Part shown: piece after piece, positions 11,290 through 24,285 of the stretch
How positions within the stretch are numbered: the first letter of the stretch is position 1
Layout: the number at the start of each line of letters is the position of its first letter
DNA from: Agelaius tricolor
Lineage: Eukaryota; Chordata; Aves; Passeriformes; Icteridae
Length of the DNA: 64,000 nucleotides
Assembly (NCBI GenBank): GCA_023055355.1
Contig: JALJCS010000054.1
Span: forward strand, 1,364,001-1,428,000
Direction of reading: 5' to 3'
Notes under the pieces: model-generated
Databases searched by the model: none
What the model saw: only the letters and a program-made list of their open reading frames with translations
What the model was told of the DNA's origin: nothing
Made by a program: the position numbers and the translations under genes

Positions 11290-11630
11290 GGAGCGCGGGT
11301 GTTTATTTTGAAACAAAAGCGCGGTTGTGAGGTTCAGATGTTCAGGTGACCCTGTTTCTTGATCTGCGTAAATATAATTAAAGTCCTTTTTGTGGCATTA
11401 ATAAAGAGTTATTTGTACACCATTTCCAGGGCAGCACAAAGAGCACCTTTATGCGGCACAAGTTGCGAATGGAGTCCAATTTATACAAAATTTTTGTATT
11501 TTTAGCCCTGGACTCTGTTTGGACGGAGCCTGCTGGAAAAGCGAGAACCCTTTTCTGGTCCCCCTGTAAAAATCTGATAAATTTCTTTAAAAAATAAAGC
11601 CCTATTGAGAGCGTGCCGTTAACCCCTTCG
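11290..11630. promoter_or_regulatory. Candidate enhancer in CYP26B1 intron 1
   Basis: AT-rich unique sequence inside an otherwise GC-rich, low-complexity intron. It has several homeobox-type cores (aattaa near 11375, gcattaataaag near 11395, atttatac near 11480) and, at about 11328-11352, closely spaced nuclear-receptor half-sites: aggttca, gttcagg and, on the minus strand, gggtca. CYP26 genes are known to be induced by retinoic acid through RAR/RXR elements, so a receptor-bound element here would make sense. The spacing is not a textbook DR5, and conservation has not been tested. Confidence 0.45.
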
Positions 11631-12460
11631 GCGCCGGGGGCGGCCGGCGGAGCGGGGCCGCCGCGCCGGGGCTTCCCCAGCGCTGGCGGGGAGGGGACAC
11701 CGGGGGACGCCGCCGCTGTCCCCGCCGGGACCGGGCTGTCCTGCCCCGCCGCCGGCTGCGGCGATGAAGGGCGGGAGCATCCTCCTTTGATTATTATTAT
11801 TAATTTTTTTTTTCTTTTTGCTGCTGCGAGGAGAGAAGGGGAAACCCTGGCGCGGCTTCGCCTCGGGGGTTCCCTCCCGGGATGCTGCGAGCCCCGGGGC
11901 GCCCCGAGGCTCCCCCCGGAGCCGGGCACCCCCCGGCCGCCTCCTGCCTCTCTCCTGTGGGGTTTTTTTCCCCCCTTTCCCCCCGATTTTTTGGCAGCCG
12001 CCCCGCGGTGCGCGGGGGGGATCCCGCTCCGCCCGCCGCTGTTGGGCGTTTAGCGAGGTTAATCCCGGGTTAATCTCCCGATTACCTCGGCGGGCTTCCC
12101 CCGCCGCGGGAGCCGGGCCGGGAGCAGCGCCGGCAGCGCGGAAGGGACGGGACGGAGCCGCGGCTCGGGGGGGGACGCGAGCGGCGGAGCCCCCGCATCC
12201 AGCCCGGGCCGCCTCCGCCCGCGGCTCCGGCGCTGCGGGTTTCGGGTTTTGGCAGGAATTGAGGCTGAGGAGGGGAGCGGGAGCAGGAGGAGGAGCAGGA
12301 GGAGCGGGTGGGCAGCGCGGGGGCGATGCCGAGCCCGGGGCAGCCCCGCCGAGCCCGGCCGCGCTCCCGCGGTGCCCCCGCCGCTCGCCCGGCTCCGGCT
12401 CTGCCGCCCCGGAGCCGCATGATGCAATCGGAAGGGAAAGAAGACGGGAGAGAAAAAAAA
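11610..12460. promoter_or_regulatory. CpG island at the 5' end of CYP26B1
   Basis: Dense CG dinucleotides and GC boxes next to exon 1, with further CpG-rich patches at 12880-13180 and 13915-14290. The extent was judged by eye. This is the expected promoter-associated island of a developmental gene. A candidate start site lies upstream near 13888, so this block would be intragenic in that model. Confidence 0.6.
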
Positions 12461-12548
12461 ATACAGCGAGAAAAAGCCCTAAAATGCCCCTAAAACAACA
12501 CCGATCCAAGGGGGAGAAAAAAAAAAAAGAAGGAAAAAAAAACCCCTA

Positions 12549-13914
<1,366 letters not shown>

Positions 13915-13922
13915 TTTATATA
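13915..13922 (-). promoter_or_regulatory. Candidate TATA box for CYP26B1
   Basis: The minus strand reads cctcTATATAAAcacac, a near-perfect TATA box. It sits exactly where a GC-rich upstream region (13925-14350) gives way to AT-richer sequence on the gene side. Expected start about 25-30 bases downstream, near 13888. This is a motif call only. Confidence 0.45.
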
Positions 13923-14094
13923 GAGGCGGGGAAGCCGGGGCTGGGCCGGCCGCCAGCGCCGCTGCTCCCCCCGCGCCCCCACCCGCACTTCAGAGGCTCG
14001 GGGGGGCCGGGCCGGCCCGGGGGACGCGGCGCTGGAGCGTGCGAGCCCTGGCGCGGAGCCCGCGGCTCGGTCACGCCGCTCTGCTCGGCCTCAT

Positions 14095-14190
14095 CCTCCT
14101 CCTCCTCCTCCTCCTCCTGCTGCTGCTGCTCTTTCTCCTCCTCTTCTCCTCCTCCTCCTCCTGCTGCCGCCGCCGCCGCCGCTGCTGCTG
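14095..14190. repeat. CTC/CTG/CCG trinucleotide tract upstream of CYP26B1
   Basis: Mixed triplet runs (cctcctcctcctcctcctcc, tgctgctgctgctc, gccgccgccgccg) in the CpG-rich upstream region. Confidence 0.9.
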
Positions 14191-14379
14191 CTCCTTCGCC
14201 GCCGCCGGCCTGAGGAGGAGAGACGAGCGCGGCTCAGCCCCGCCGGAGCGACCCCCGCCCGCCCGCCCGCCCGCGTTAACCCTTGGAGAGGAGCGGAGGG
14301 CACCGGGAGCCTTCCCCCGACACCCTCAGCCCCCCCCCGGGACCCCCCGGGCCAGGGTCCCCCCGAGATTTGATCCGGG

Positions 14380-15640
14380 GTTGTGGCCTCGCTGTTCAAC
14401 CCGAGATCGCGTTCCCCTTGCCACAGCCCCCTCCTGGATCTGATCCACTTGGGATTGTCCCCCCGATATCCAATCCTTGGTCCTTCTCCCCTTGCCACAG
14501 CCCCCTACAGGATTTGATCCTTGGTCCTTTTCCCTTTGCCACAACGCCCCCGGGCTTGTCCCCCCAATATTTAATCCCTGATCGCTTCCCCCTTGCCACA
14601 ACCCCCCCCCCCCCTTATTTAATCCTTAATTTGCCCCCCTCAATATTCAATCCTTGATCCTTCTCCCCTTGCCACACCCCGGCCCCCCAGTATTTGAACC
14701 CCCCGGGATTGTCCCCCCAATATTTAATCCTTGATCTCTCCCCCCTTACCACAACCCCCCCTTATTTAATCTTTAATTTGCCCCCCCAATATTTAATCTT
14801 AATTTCCCCCCCCCCCCCCCAATATTTCAATATTTAACCCTCGATCATTTTCTCCTGGCAAAAATCCTCCCCCCTTTAACCCCTTGAACATCCCCCCCTC
14901 CCCAGGATTTAATCCTTGATTGTTTCCCCCATAACAAAGTCCCCCCAATATTTAATCGATTCCCCCCCACCAATATTTAATCATTGATTGCCCCCCCCGA
15001 TATTTAACCCCTTCGTTGTTCTCCCCTCACCACAACCCCCCAATATTTAACCCTGACTCCCCCTCGTGACGATCCCCCCAAATTTAATCCCCGATCGTTT
15101 CCCCCGATGTTTAATCCCTGATATTCCCCCCCCCACAATGATTCCCCCCATATTTAACCCTTCACGACTTTTCCTCTCCCCCATATTTAAGCCCCAATTC
15201 CCCCTTCCCTCCCCCCAATATTTAACCCTTCCCCCGGCAAAAATTTCTTCCCCCAATCAGTTCCCCCCTTTTTAATGACCCTCCCCCCCAATTAATCCCC
15301 TAATTATTTTCCCCTGTCCGTGATTTCCCCCTCTGCCCCCGCCCAGGCACAGATTTACCCCAAACCTGACATTCATTCACCCCAATCATTGATATTTTTT
15401 CCCCCCCTCCCCAATAATTTCTCCCCGTCTGTTGATGTTCCCCTTCCATCATTTCCTCCCGGCAATAATTTCCCTCCCCCTTTGATGATGCTGACCCCCC
15501 CCCCTCCTTTTCCCATTATTTCCCAGATTTCCCCCATTACAGAATTGTCCCCATCAGGATTTGCCCCCTTGCCATGACCGCCCCCCCTTCCCAATTATTT
15601 CCCCCCTTGCATTAATCCCGAACACCCTCCCCTAATTACC
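14380..15640. repeat. C-rich decayed tandem array upstream of CYP26B1
   Basis: About 1.26 kb of runs of six or more C separated by short words such as aatatttaatccttgat and ccttgccacaacc. At the right-hand end (14400-14620) a unit of about 60 bp is recognisable. The minus strand therefore carries dozens of G-runs, so G-quadruplex and i-motif structures are plausible. Confidence 0.9.
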
Positions 15641-16504
15641 AGTGATAATTAACATCGAAATGATTTCCTCAGTGCCCCCACCACATTTTGGGGTTTTGCT
15701 CTATTTTATTTTATTGGAGGGGGGGATTTTCCTGCTCCCCCTCCCCACAGCTTCCCAGGCCAGGCTGGGTGACGCCGCTTTTCCCAGGGGTGTCCCCCTT
15801 ATCCAGGAGGCTCCAACCCCCCCAAATTCCCTTATTTCCCCCCCTCCCACACCCCGGGATGACAGCAGGTACCGGGGCCGCCCGCTCGCAGCCACGCATT
15901 TGCTTCGGATTACAGGAAAAACAAAAGTTCTTTGAGTTCCCCCTTCCCCTGCGCCCCCTCCCCGCCTGGCTCCGCTCTGTTCCCGCTGGGATCGCAGGGA
16001 ACAGGGGCCGGGGGGGGGTCCCCTCACCCCTTTTATTTTTGCGGTGACCCCGGGGGGGAGGATCCAGGCTGGATTCCCTCCCCCGCATCCCCCCCGAGGG
16101 ACGGGATCCCCCGGGAGCGCCCCAATTCCCGCACCATGGGACTCCCAACCCCGCCACCCCGCTCCCCATCCCCGGGGGGATGGAAACCGCCCCCCCTAAA
16201 ATCCCATCCCATGGGAATTCCCGGCACCATCCCGGTGCGGGGACCCCTCCTCTCGCCCCGCGGGTGCCCCCAGGCTGGGATCGGTCCCTGTGGAGCCGGG
16301 ATCCCCTCCCGGGGCCGCCGCGTCCCGGGCCCGGAGCCCCCCGAGCCCCGCGGGCCCCGCGCCCGCCGCTCACTCCCGGCCCGACGGCCCCACCTGGTGG
16401 CGGCCGCGGGCACTGCAGGGGCGGCAGGTGGAGGTGGCCCCGGCCCCGCCCCGGCCCCGCCCCCTCCTCCCCGCCGGGTGTCCCTGGGCTCGCCCCCAGT
16501 CGCG
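15641..16504. other. Upstream flank of CYP26B1, CpG-rich in its second half
   Basis: 15850-16500 is GC- and CpG-rich, unique sequence with a weak CTCF-like motif. It might be a distal promoter or island. No gene is recognised. Confidence 0.45.
16386..16405 (-). promoter_or_regulatory. Weak CTCF-like motif upstream of CYP26B1
   Basis: The minus strand reads CCGCCACCAGGTGGGGCCG, resembling CTCF's CCACCAGGGGGCGC with two or three mismatches, inside a CpG-rich block (15850-16500). It is much weaker than the site at 391. Confidence 0.25.
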
Positions 16505-17360
16505 TCTCCAAAGCATCTTCCTGAAAAACATTCCTAAAAAACCTTCCCAAAGTGTCTTCCTGAATCTCTCACACAAATCTCCCCATGCCAAAGCACCTTC
16601 CCGAAAAACATTCCCCAAAAAACCTTCCCCTTCCCGAGAAACATTCCCGAAAAACTTTCCCCTTCCCAAAAAACATTCCCTAAAAACCTTCCCAAAGAAG
16701 CTTCCTCAGTCTCTCACACAAATCTCCCCATCCTATAAAACCTCCCCGAGAAACATTCCCAAAAAACCTTCACCTTCCCAAAAAATATTCCCAAAAAACC
16801 TTCCCAAAGCAGCTTCCTGAATCTCTCACACAAATCTCCCCATCCCAAAGCACCTTCCTGAAAAACATTCCCAAAAAAACATTCCCCAAATACTTTCCCC
16901 AAATACTTTTCCAGAGTCCCTTCCCAAAGTGTCTTCCCAAAATATTTGCCCCAAGTGGCTCCCAAAGTGCCTCGTGCTGTCCCAACTCCCCCCTTCCCAA
17001 AACACCTTCCCAGAGCATCTTCCTGAAGCCCCTTCCCAAAATATCTTCCCAGAATTCTCGCCCAAAGTGGCTCCCAAAAGGATCTTCCCAAAGCTCCTCG
17101 CGTTCTCCCAATGCACCTTCCCTAAACACCACCCAAAGCATTTTCCCAAAAACTGTTCCCAAAGAATGTTCCTAAAACACCTGCTCCAGGCGCCTCGCGC
17201 CTTCCCAAAACGCCTTCCCCAAAAACCTTCCCAAAACACCTTCCCAGCTCTTACTGAAGCCCCTTCCCAAATCATCCTCCCCAAAATCCTGCTCCGAGCA
17301 CTTCACACCTTCCAGAGGCGCCTTCCCAAAACTCCTTCCCTAAACACTTTCCCAAAATGA
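16505..17360. repeat. Tandem array, nested 15-30 bp units (ccttcccaaaac)
   Basis: About 850 bases of variants of acattcccaaaaaaccttccc. A longer-range period of about 120 bp is marked by ctctcacacaaatctcccca at about 16568, 16712 and 16824. Peptides predicted from it are periodic artefacts. Confidence 0.95.
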
Positions 17361-19116
17361 TCCCTGGCCCCAGTGGAAAAACACCCCCTGGAATTCCCAG
17401 CCTCCCCTCCTTCCTTTTCCATGGAAAAATCCGTCCCTGGGATGCCTCCCCAAAGCAGCAGAATTCCTGTCCCAAATTCTTTCCAAGTGTGTGGAAAAGC
17501 CCCTCTGAGGAGCAGGGAAAGGGGCAGGGATGAGCCACTGGCACGGAATTCCATAAGAATTTTATGGAAATGTCTAATATTTCTTTTCCTGCTACTGGAA
17601 ATTCAAGGAGAAAGTGGGAAAGCCTAAAAAAAAAAAATAATAATATTTGTGGGGTTTAAAGGGTTTCTCTTGGAGCAGATTCCCACCTCTGGAGGTAAAT
17701 CCAGGCTTTTCCAAGGTCGGACCTGGAGCCCAAACCGGGTCTGTGGGATGCAGCCACGGCATTCCCAACTTTTCCTGGAGCCTGGGGAATTTTATCATCC
17801 CCAAACAAAGCCAAGGGGCTGTGAAATCACAAATGGGGTGGAGAAAGCACCGGGGGAGCGACAATTCCAGAGGGGAGAGGGGCGATAGCACTGCTGGAAT
17901 TCCCATTGGGAATGGGAATTTCGGGCTCTCCTCCCCCCCGGGTGGGTTTGGGGCTGAACCACTCCCAAATCCCGGGGTTCAATCCCGCTTTTCCCACAGG
18001 GATGCACCCCAGAGTCCAATTTTGCAATACAAACGAGACCCTGAATTCCTACCTTGGGAAAAACAGGGAATTTCAGGAGGGAATAACCTTCCTGTAGGAA
18101 AAGCTCCCTGCGGGCTCTCCCTCTGCCTGGGCCATAAAGCACCAAAATTCCCTTTTTCCCCCCCAAATTCCCTGGGATTTCCCGTGCCAGGAGTGGGCAA
18201 CGCTGTCCCTGCAGCTCCTGAAATTCCCAGTGCTGTTCAATTCCAGCTGGAGAGAGCAGCAGAGAGTCCCGGAGGTTGCACCCGGAGCAGCATTCCCGGG
18301 ATTTCCCCATTCCCAGGGAATTTAGGGAAGCTCTGGCCCCCCCAGCTCATCCCAAAGGAGGTGCTGGGGTCTCTCCCTGCACACAGAAACTCCCGCTGGG
18401 AATTTCCCCTTCCCTGTTTTCCTCTCCCTGGCACAGGCAGCTGCACCCCCTCGGCCGCACTGACGGATTGGATTCCCTGAGAAAATTCCAGAGGCGCTTC
18501 CAGGTAATATTCCTGCTTAATTCCCTTTTTGTTTTTTTCCTTTCCCAAAATCCCTTCTAAAATCATCGTTTATTTTGCTCCTTCTCTGAGGCTTCCTCAC
18601 ATCCCTTCCCTTTTTTTTTTCCCACACCCCGTTTTCCCCTTTCCTCATCCGGGCAAAACATTCCCAAAGGGGAAACTGGGAAAAACTTGGAGGGCAGAGG
18701 TGGAATTTTCAATTTTCGTGTCTCACTCCATGACTCTTTTTATTTTTTTTTTTACCTCATCCCATGTGCCATTTCAAAAATTTAATTTAAAAACCCCCCA
18801 ATTCATCCAAATCTCTTCAATTTTCCAGCCGGGATTTCCCGATAATGATCCATTGGGATTGTTGATCCCATTTTTTTTTGCTTTGATTGTGGGTTTTATT
18901 TCCATTAATTAATATTAATTAACAGTTTCAGAGCTGATCAAATAATTGGGATGCACCACAAGCTCCTCTCCTGCTCTCATCCACCTGCAGAGGTGAAGCT
19001 CGGGAGGGCAGAATCCAGGGAATTTTACATTCCAGGGGAATCCCAGCTCCAGCCCCCTTGGAACTGAACTGCTGCCCCTCCCAGGCTGATAATGAGGAGC
19101 AGGGAAAACCCTGACA
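17361..19116. other. Intergenic spacer
   Basis: Unique DNA with poly-A/T runs (17625-17645, 18610, 18740) and an AT-rich patch at 18770-18930 containing taattaatattaattaac. No gene is recognised. Confidence 0.5.
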
Positions 19117-19208
19117 TGAAAATCAGGGAATTCCAGATTGGAAGTGACCTTAAATATCCCATTCCAACCCCATGCCCTGGGCAGGGACAACTTCCACAAT
19201 CCCAGGGA
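19117..19208 (-). mobile_element. CR1 LINE 3' tail fragment
   Basis: Diverged copy: cagggaattccagattggaa, then gtgacctta and catgccctgggcagggacaa. Confidence 0.7.
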
Positions 19209-19247
19209 CTTATATCCAAAAATATCCCTTTTTTTTAACTCATCCTC

Positions 19248-19465
19248 CAATTTTATTGAATTTTTGCTCCCAAATCTCCAACTGGAGTTTTTTTTTCCAT
19301 CCAAACCCTCAGCTTGGAATTTTTGCATCCAGACTTTCAACCTGATTTTTTTTTTTGCAGCCAAACTTCCAGCTGGGATTTTTTGCACCCAAGCCCCCCA
19401 CTGGAATTTTTTGCAGACATATTCCAATTTCTTCTCTTTACCCTCCAAACTTCCCAATTAATTTT
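19248..19465. repeat. Tandem array, unit about 40-45 bp
   Basis: Five or so units of the form ccaaacttccagctgggatt followed by ttttgca, with T-runs. Confidence 0.85.
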
Positions 19466-20119
19466 TGCTCTTTCCTCAACTTTGCTCTTTTCCCCCCCAA
19501 AACTCCGCTGGGGTTTCGGGAGCCGCTTCTCCCGCTGGAAGCAGAATTCCACCACTTCCACAGCCGGGAGCAGGCCCTCATTCCTGGTTTGAGGCTTTGC
19601 TTCCCGAAATATTTTTCAAACCAGGCGCCTTTCCACCCCTGCCCTGAAATTTGGGAATTGTCATCACCGCTTTTCCCACCCTCTGGACGAACACACAACC
19701 AACCACCCCCTTGGGAGATCCCACGGGGAGCGCCGCGGATATTCCAGGATTCCGGGCGCGGTTGGATGCGGCAGCACCCCGAACCCCAAACCCCCATCTG
19801 GGAAAAATCCCTGGGAAGAAAACCCGGATTCTTTTCGCCACTCACCCCAACCTCCAAGCCCACGTTGGCCCCGGCGGCCGCTCCCCACTCCCGGGAAAAC
19901 CCGGAGCGTTTTATAGTGTGGGAGCAGCGGTGGTCCCCGCCCACAGGGGGGAAAGTGCCGCTAGAAAATGAGGATTCCCAAGGATTTAGGGATGATGACA
20001 ATGTCAGGCTTCCCTCCCCGAGCCTGCGGCCTTGGCTCCATCGCCCCACTCCCAAAATCCCGCTTTGTAAATTCCAAAGGCTCCGAGAGATTCTTCGATA
20101 GGGGCTCCCCCACTTTCAC

Positions 20120-20745
20120 CCCTCCTGGGGATTTTCCTTCCTTTTCCCTTTTTTTTCCCCTCTTCTTTTCCTTCTTTTTTTCCACCTCTTCTTTTCCTTA
20201 TTTTTTCCCTCTTATTTTTCTTTTTTAAAATTATTCTCCCCATTTTTTTCTGCCCCCCAATTTTTGTCCCTTCTTTTCTTTATCCCTTTTTTCTTCCTTC
20301 TTTTTTCCCCCTCATTTTGTCCCTTCTTTTCCTTCTTCTTTTTCTCCTTAATCTATTTTTCCTTTTTTCCTTATTTCCCCTTCATTTTCTTCCTTCTTTT
20401 TCTCCCTCATCACCTTTTTTTTTTCTTATTTCCCCCTCATTTCTCCCTTCTTTTCATCCTTCTTTTTATGCCTTATCTTCTTTTTCCCCTTCATTATTTG
20501 ATCATTTCCCCCTTCTTTCTTCCTCTTTCCCCCTTCATTTTTCTTCTTTCTCCCCCTCTTTTCTCTCATTTTTCCCACTCTATTTTTCCCCTTTTTTCCC
20601 CCTCTTATTTTTCCCCTTTCGCCCCTTTTATTTTCTCCTTTTGCCCTCTTATTTTTCCCCTTTTCCCCTCTTATTTTCCCCTTTTCCCCCCTTCTTCCAC
20701 CCCTTTATTTTCCCCTTTTTTTCCCTTTTTTTTTTTTTTTGCTGA
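20120..20745. repeat. Polypyrimidine tract
   Basis: About 620 bases almost entirely C and T on the plus strand, built from ttcccccttcattttt-like words. The phenylalanine/serine/proline frames in it are artefacts. Confidence 0.95.
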
Positions 20746-20930
20746 AAAGCCTCCGAAACCCGAATGTTTCTGCCTGGAGTTTATCAAATTACATTTGGGG
20801 ACAAAGAGCTAAAGTGCATTTTCTTGAGGGCTTTGACAATTGGGGGAGCCAGCAAGGAAATGAAAAGAATGACAGAAAACCAAAGGCTTTTGTCGGATGC
20901 AGATCGGGAAAAGCCGCCCTTGGGGGGGCC
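20746..20930. promoter_or_regulatory. Candidate conserved element, upstream of CYP26B1
   Basis: Unique block (around tttatcaaattacatttggg, ctttgacaattgggg, aggcttttgtcgg) wedged directly between a polypyrimidine tract and other simple sequence. SOX/TCF-like cores (ctttgaca, acaaagag) are visible. Putative. Confidence 0.4.
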
Positions 20931-21094
20931 CTTTCTTTCTCTTTTCCTTGGATTTCCTTCCCACTTTCTTTTCCCAGGTGTTAAACTCGGGGCTGTGGGG
21001 AAAAGCATGGAAAACCCCTTTGGATTGGAGGGGTGTTAGAATGCTTAAATTCGGGGGTTTTTTCCTGGTTGTTGTTTTTTTTTTTTTTTTGTTG

Positions 21095-21315
21095 GTTTTT
21101 TTTTAACAAAATGCCAGTGTTTCAAAGGAAAATGAAGCCCCTTTGGAAATGTGAAGCTCCGAGATAATGACCGGATCGCTCCAGGACTGGATGGGAACAG
21201 GTGATGCTTTTTTCCTTCCTTTCTTGTTCCCATCTGTCCTTTGTTCCATAGGAGACCGAGGAGAGACAGAAACGAGATCATTTTGATATTCCCCCTTTTT
21301 GTGCATCCGCCTTTT
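21095..21315. promoter_or_regulatory. Candidate conserved element, upstream of CYP26B1
   Basis: Unique block beginning ttaacaaaatgccagtgttt. It includes gagataatgaccgg, ttgttcccatctgtcctttg (a SOX/E-box-like run) and agatcattttgatattcc. There is no repeat similarity, and it is flanked by poly-T and a minisatellite. Confidence 0.42.
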
Positions 21316-21385
21316 CCCGAGGAGCGCGGACGCGCCTTGGGCCCGCTCCAGGCGCCGCCAGAGGGGGGATGCGGCAGGGCCGCGG

Positions 21386-21484
21386 AAAAATCCCACCAAA
21401 ACCCCATTAAAACCCCACCAAAATCCCACCAAAAACCCCACCAAAACCCCATTAAAACCCCACCAAAATCCCACCAAAAACCTC
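21386..21484. repeat. Minisatellite, unit about 33 bp
   Basis: Units of ccccattaaaaccccaccaa plus aatcccaccaaaa in tandem, about three copies. Confidence 0.9.
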
Positions 21485-21485
21485 A

Positions 21486-23800
21486 ACTTTTGATCTCTTA
21501 AAAATCCGAAAGTGGCCGGTTGTTCTGGGGTTGTTCCCACCCTGAGCTCCAGATGGGCCCTCAGGAAGATGCTCCAGGGACAGCCCAACCCAAATCCAAA
21601 GAAATCCCTCTAAAAATGGGATTTTCCTGCTGGGTTTCAGTGGGATTTTACTTCACTTTTTTGGGGCTTCACGATAAATGGAGCCCAACCTGATTTATCC
21701 CCATTCCCAACCCCTTTTCCTGCATTTTTGTGGTCACTCTCAGCCTCTTTTCTCCCCAAAATCCTTCAATTCCTCCTCCAAACCCAATCCCAAGGCAACA
21801 ATCCCCTCAGAGCATCCCAAACCCCAAATTCCCAGCAGAAATCCCCGTGGGGCTGCACAGGGAAAGTTTTGAGCTTCTGTTCCTTTTTTTTTTTTTCCCC
21901 AATTAGGAGAATTTTGCGGGATTTTCCTCTCACTTCTGGGTCAGATTAGTGGTGATGGAACTGGGAATATTTTCTGTGAATAATCCCAGGTATCCGGAGG
22001 TTTTCCTTCAAGTCTCTTAGTTTGGAATTCTCCTCAGGAAGAAGAGATCCTTTTCCCGAGTGTCCCCCTTTAAAAAACTTTAATTATTTATTTGTTTCAG
22101 ATAATTACTTTTATCGCCCTTTCTCTGCCAAACATTCCCAATAAAAATCCCATTTAAATCCCAACCTGCCAGCACTGCCTGGGATTTATCCTGGTTTCCT
22201 GGTTTTACAAACAATCTCTCTTTTTTTTTTTTTTTATAAATCTGCTACCAGCAAAACCATCCTCCCAAATTTCAGCCCTTTTTCCAACCCATCCAGCTTT
22301 TCCCTAGCCTGGATCTCCCCATAATTCCCCAAAAAATGTTGGATGTGAGGGGTGTGTGCATCCTTGCGAGAGTCCAGCCTCCACTCTTCTCCAGGCCATG
22401 GAGAAAATTCCAGAGGCTTAACGAGAACCATCTTCCCCCAGTCCAGAAGGAGAAGAAACCCCAGGGAATTTTCTCCCTTCACCCCAACACAAAATTCCAG
22501 GGAAGGCAATCCAGGGGAAATCCATAGATGAAATATCCATGGATATTTTTATAAATGGAATTTTGCAGTTGTGGTTAAAACATTACTTATAACCCAAATA
22601 TTTGAATAGAAAACCTGGATGAGGAGGCAACTCCATGGACCCACAGAATGGGAATATCCCAATGTTTGCTCTCTCCAAATCCGGGATTTCCTCCCTGCCA
22701 AGGGGGCTGGCATTGATCCCATTATCCCGAATTTCCATCCTTCTCCCCATGCTGGAGATTCCCACCTTCTCCCTTCCAGCTCTCTGCTCCTGTCCCTCTT
22801 CCCAACTCATCCAAAAATCCTTGGGAAAGGAGGTTTTAAATCCCAAAGGTGTTTGTGGAGCGGGGATTCAAGGCTGGAGCTGAGCCCATGGCTCCTCTCT
22901 CATCCCTGAATCCCGACAGTTTTCCTTGCTGAACCCACTGGGAAAAGAGGGAAAAGGGGGGAGAAAAGAAAGCAAAGGAACCAAACCAAGCCCCACATGC
23001 CAACCTCACCCAGAGGAAATTCCAGGTGGGATTTGCTGCCGGAGCAAAGGGCTCAGTGTCCTTGGACACCAGCCCAGGGTTCCTCTTTCCTCAAGGACTC
23101 CTGAAATTCCACTTTTCCCTTTGGGATCGTTTTAAAATTCCCTTTTTTTGGCTCAAACAGCCAAAATTTTGGGCCCATCCTGGGTGAGGGACCCCCCCCA
23201 CAGGCCAAAGAGCCTTAAAAACAGGGAAAAACCTCTGGAATGAGGCCCTGGAGCAAGGATGAGGACGGAGGTGGCCCAGAAAAGCGGGATTGGGAAGGGA
23301 TGGGAGCTTGCTCCATGTGGAATAAGCGGGATTTTTATCAAAGCAAGAAGGGATTTTCTCCTCTCTTCCCAGAAAAAGTGAGGGAAGCTTGTGAGTGAGG
23401 AGGGGATTGGGGAAGAGGAAGAAAAGAGAGATTTCCAGATCAATTTTTTTCCTGGTTTGAGGAAGTTTTGGGAAGTTTGGGGGAGTTTTCCACTTCCCTT
23501 AATGATGTGGAATGAAGCTGAAAGCACCACGGCTCCATTCCTTCCCAAAATCCTTCATCCCCTTTCCAACAGAACCACTCTGGATCTTCCAAACCACTGA
23601 TGGGGCCTCGTGGTTCCAGGGAAACACAGCGGCCCCATGGAAATCCATGGAATAAATCAGGATATCACTCCTGGGTGGTGCTGGCTCCAAGTGTTTCTCC
23701 ACATCCCAAAACACACAGGAAAGGTTTCTCCCGGTCATCCTTAGGATCACTGAGTTCCAGGACGGTTTTCCCATTCCGCTCACAGAGCTGAGTTCTCCTT
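21486..23800. other. Intergenic spacer
   Basis: Mainly unique DNA. 22070-22145 is an AT-rich patch with tttaattatttatttgtttc and agataattac that may be a small regulatory element. No gene is recognised. Confidence 0.5.
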
Positions 23801-23804
23801 TCAG

Positions 23805-23995
23805 GAAAAATCACAGAAAATTCCCTTCCTTTTAGGAAAACGCAGAAATTTCCATTATTTTTAGGAAAACTCACAGAAAATTCCCTCCCTTTTAGGAAAA
23901 GTCAGAAATTTCCATTCTTTTAAGCAAAACTCACAGAAACCTCCTTCCCTTTAAAGAAAAATCACAGAAACTTCCTTTCTTTTTTGGAAAGTCGT
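23805..23995. repeat. Tandem array, unit about 40-45 bp
   Basis: Four to five units of aggaaaactcacagaaaatt followed by ccctcctttt. Confidence 0.9.
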
Positions 23996-24087
23996 CTTAA
24001 AATCAAAATCAATCCATGCTCCCAGTTAAAACTCAGGGAAATAAATTCATATTTGGTTTGAGCCATTTTCAGGATTTCTACAAGGCA

Positions 24088-24285
24088 AGACCCATTTTCC
24101 TGCATGAGATATCCCAGATTGAGGAAGGGAAGAGAAACCAAGAGATTTTTAGGAGAAAAACCTCATTTTCCTTCATGGAATATCCCAGACTGAAGATGGG
24201 AAAGGAAATCGGGAGTTTTTCTATGGGGCAAACCCCATTTTCCTGCATGGAATATCCCAGATTGAGGACAGGAAGGGAAATCAGG
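24088..24285. repeat. Tandem array, unit about 62 bp, three copies
   Basis: Copies share cccattttcctgcatggaat, then atcccagattgagga and a gggaaggaaatc-type end. Confidence 0.92.

Noticed and set aside
20264..20812. 182-codon Phe/Ser/Pro frame resembling a membrane protein
   Set aside because: Pure polypyrimidine simple sequence; hydrophobicity is a by-product.
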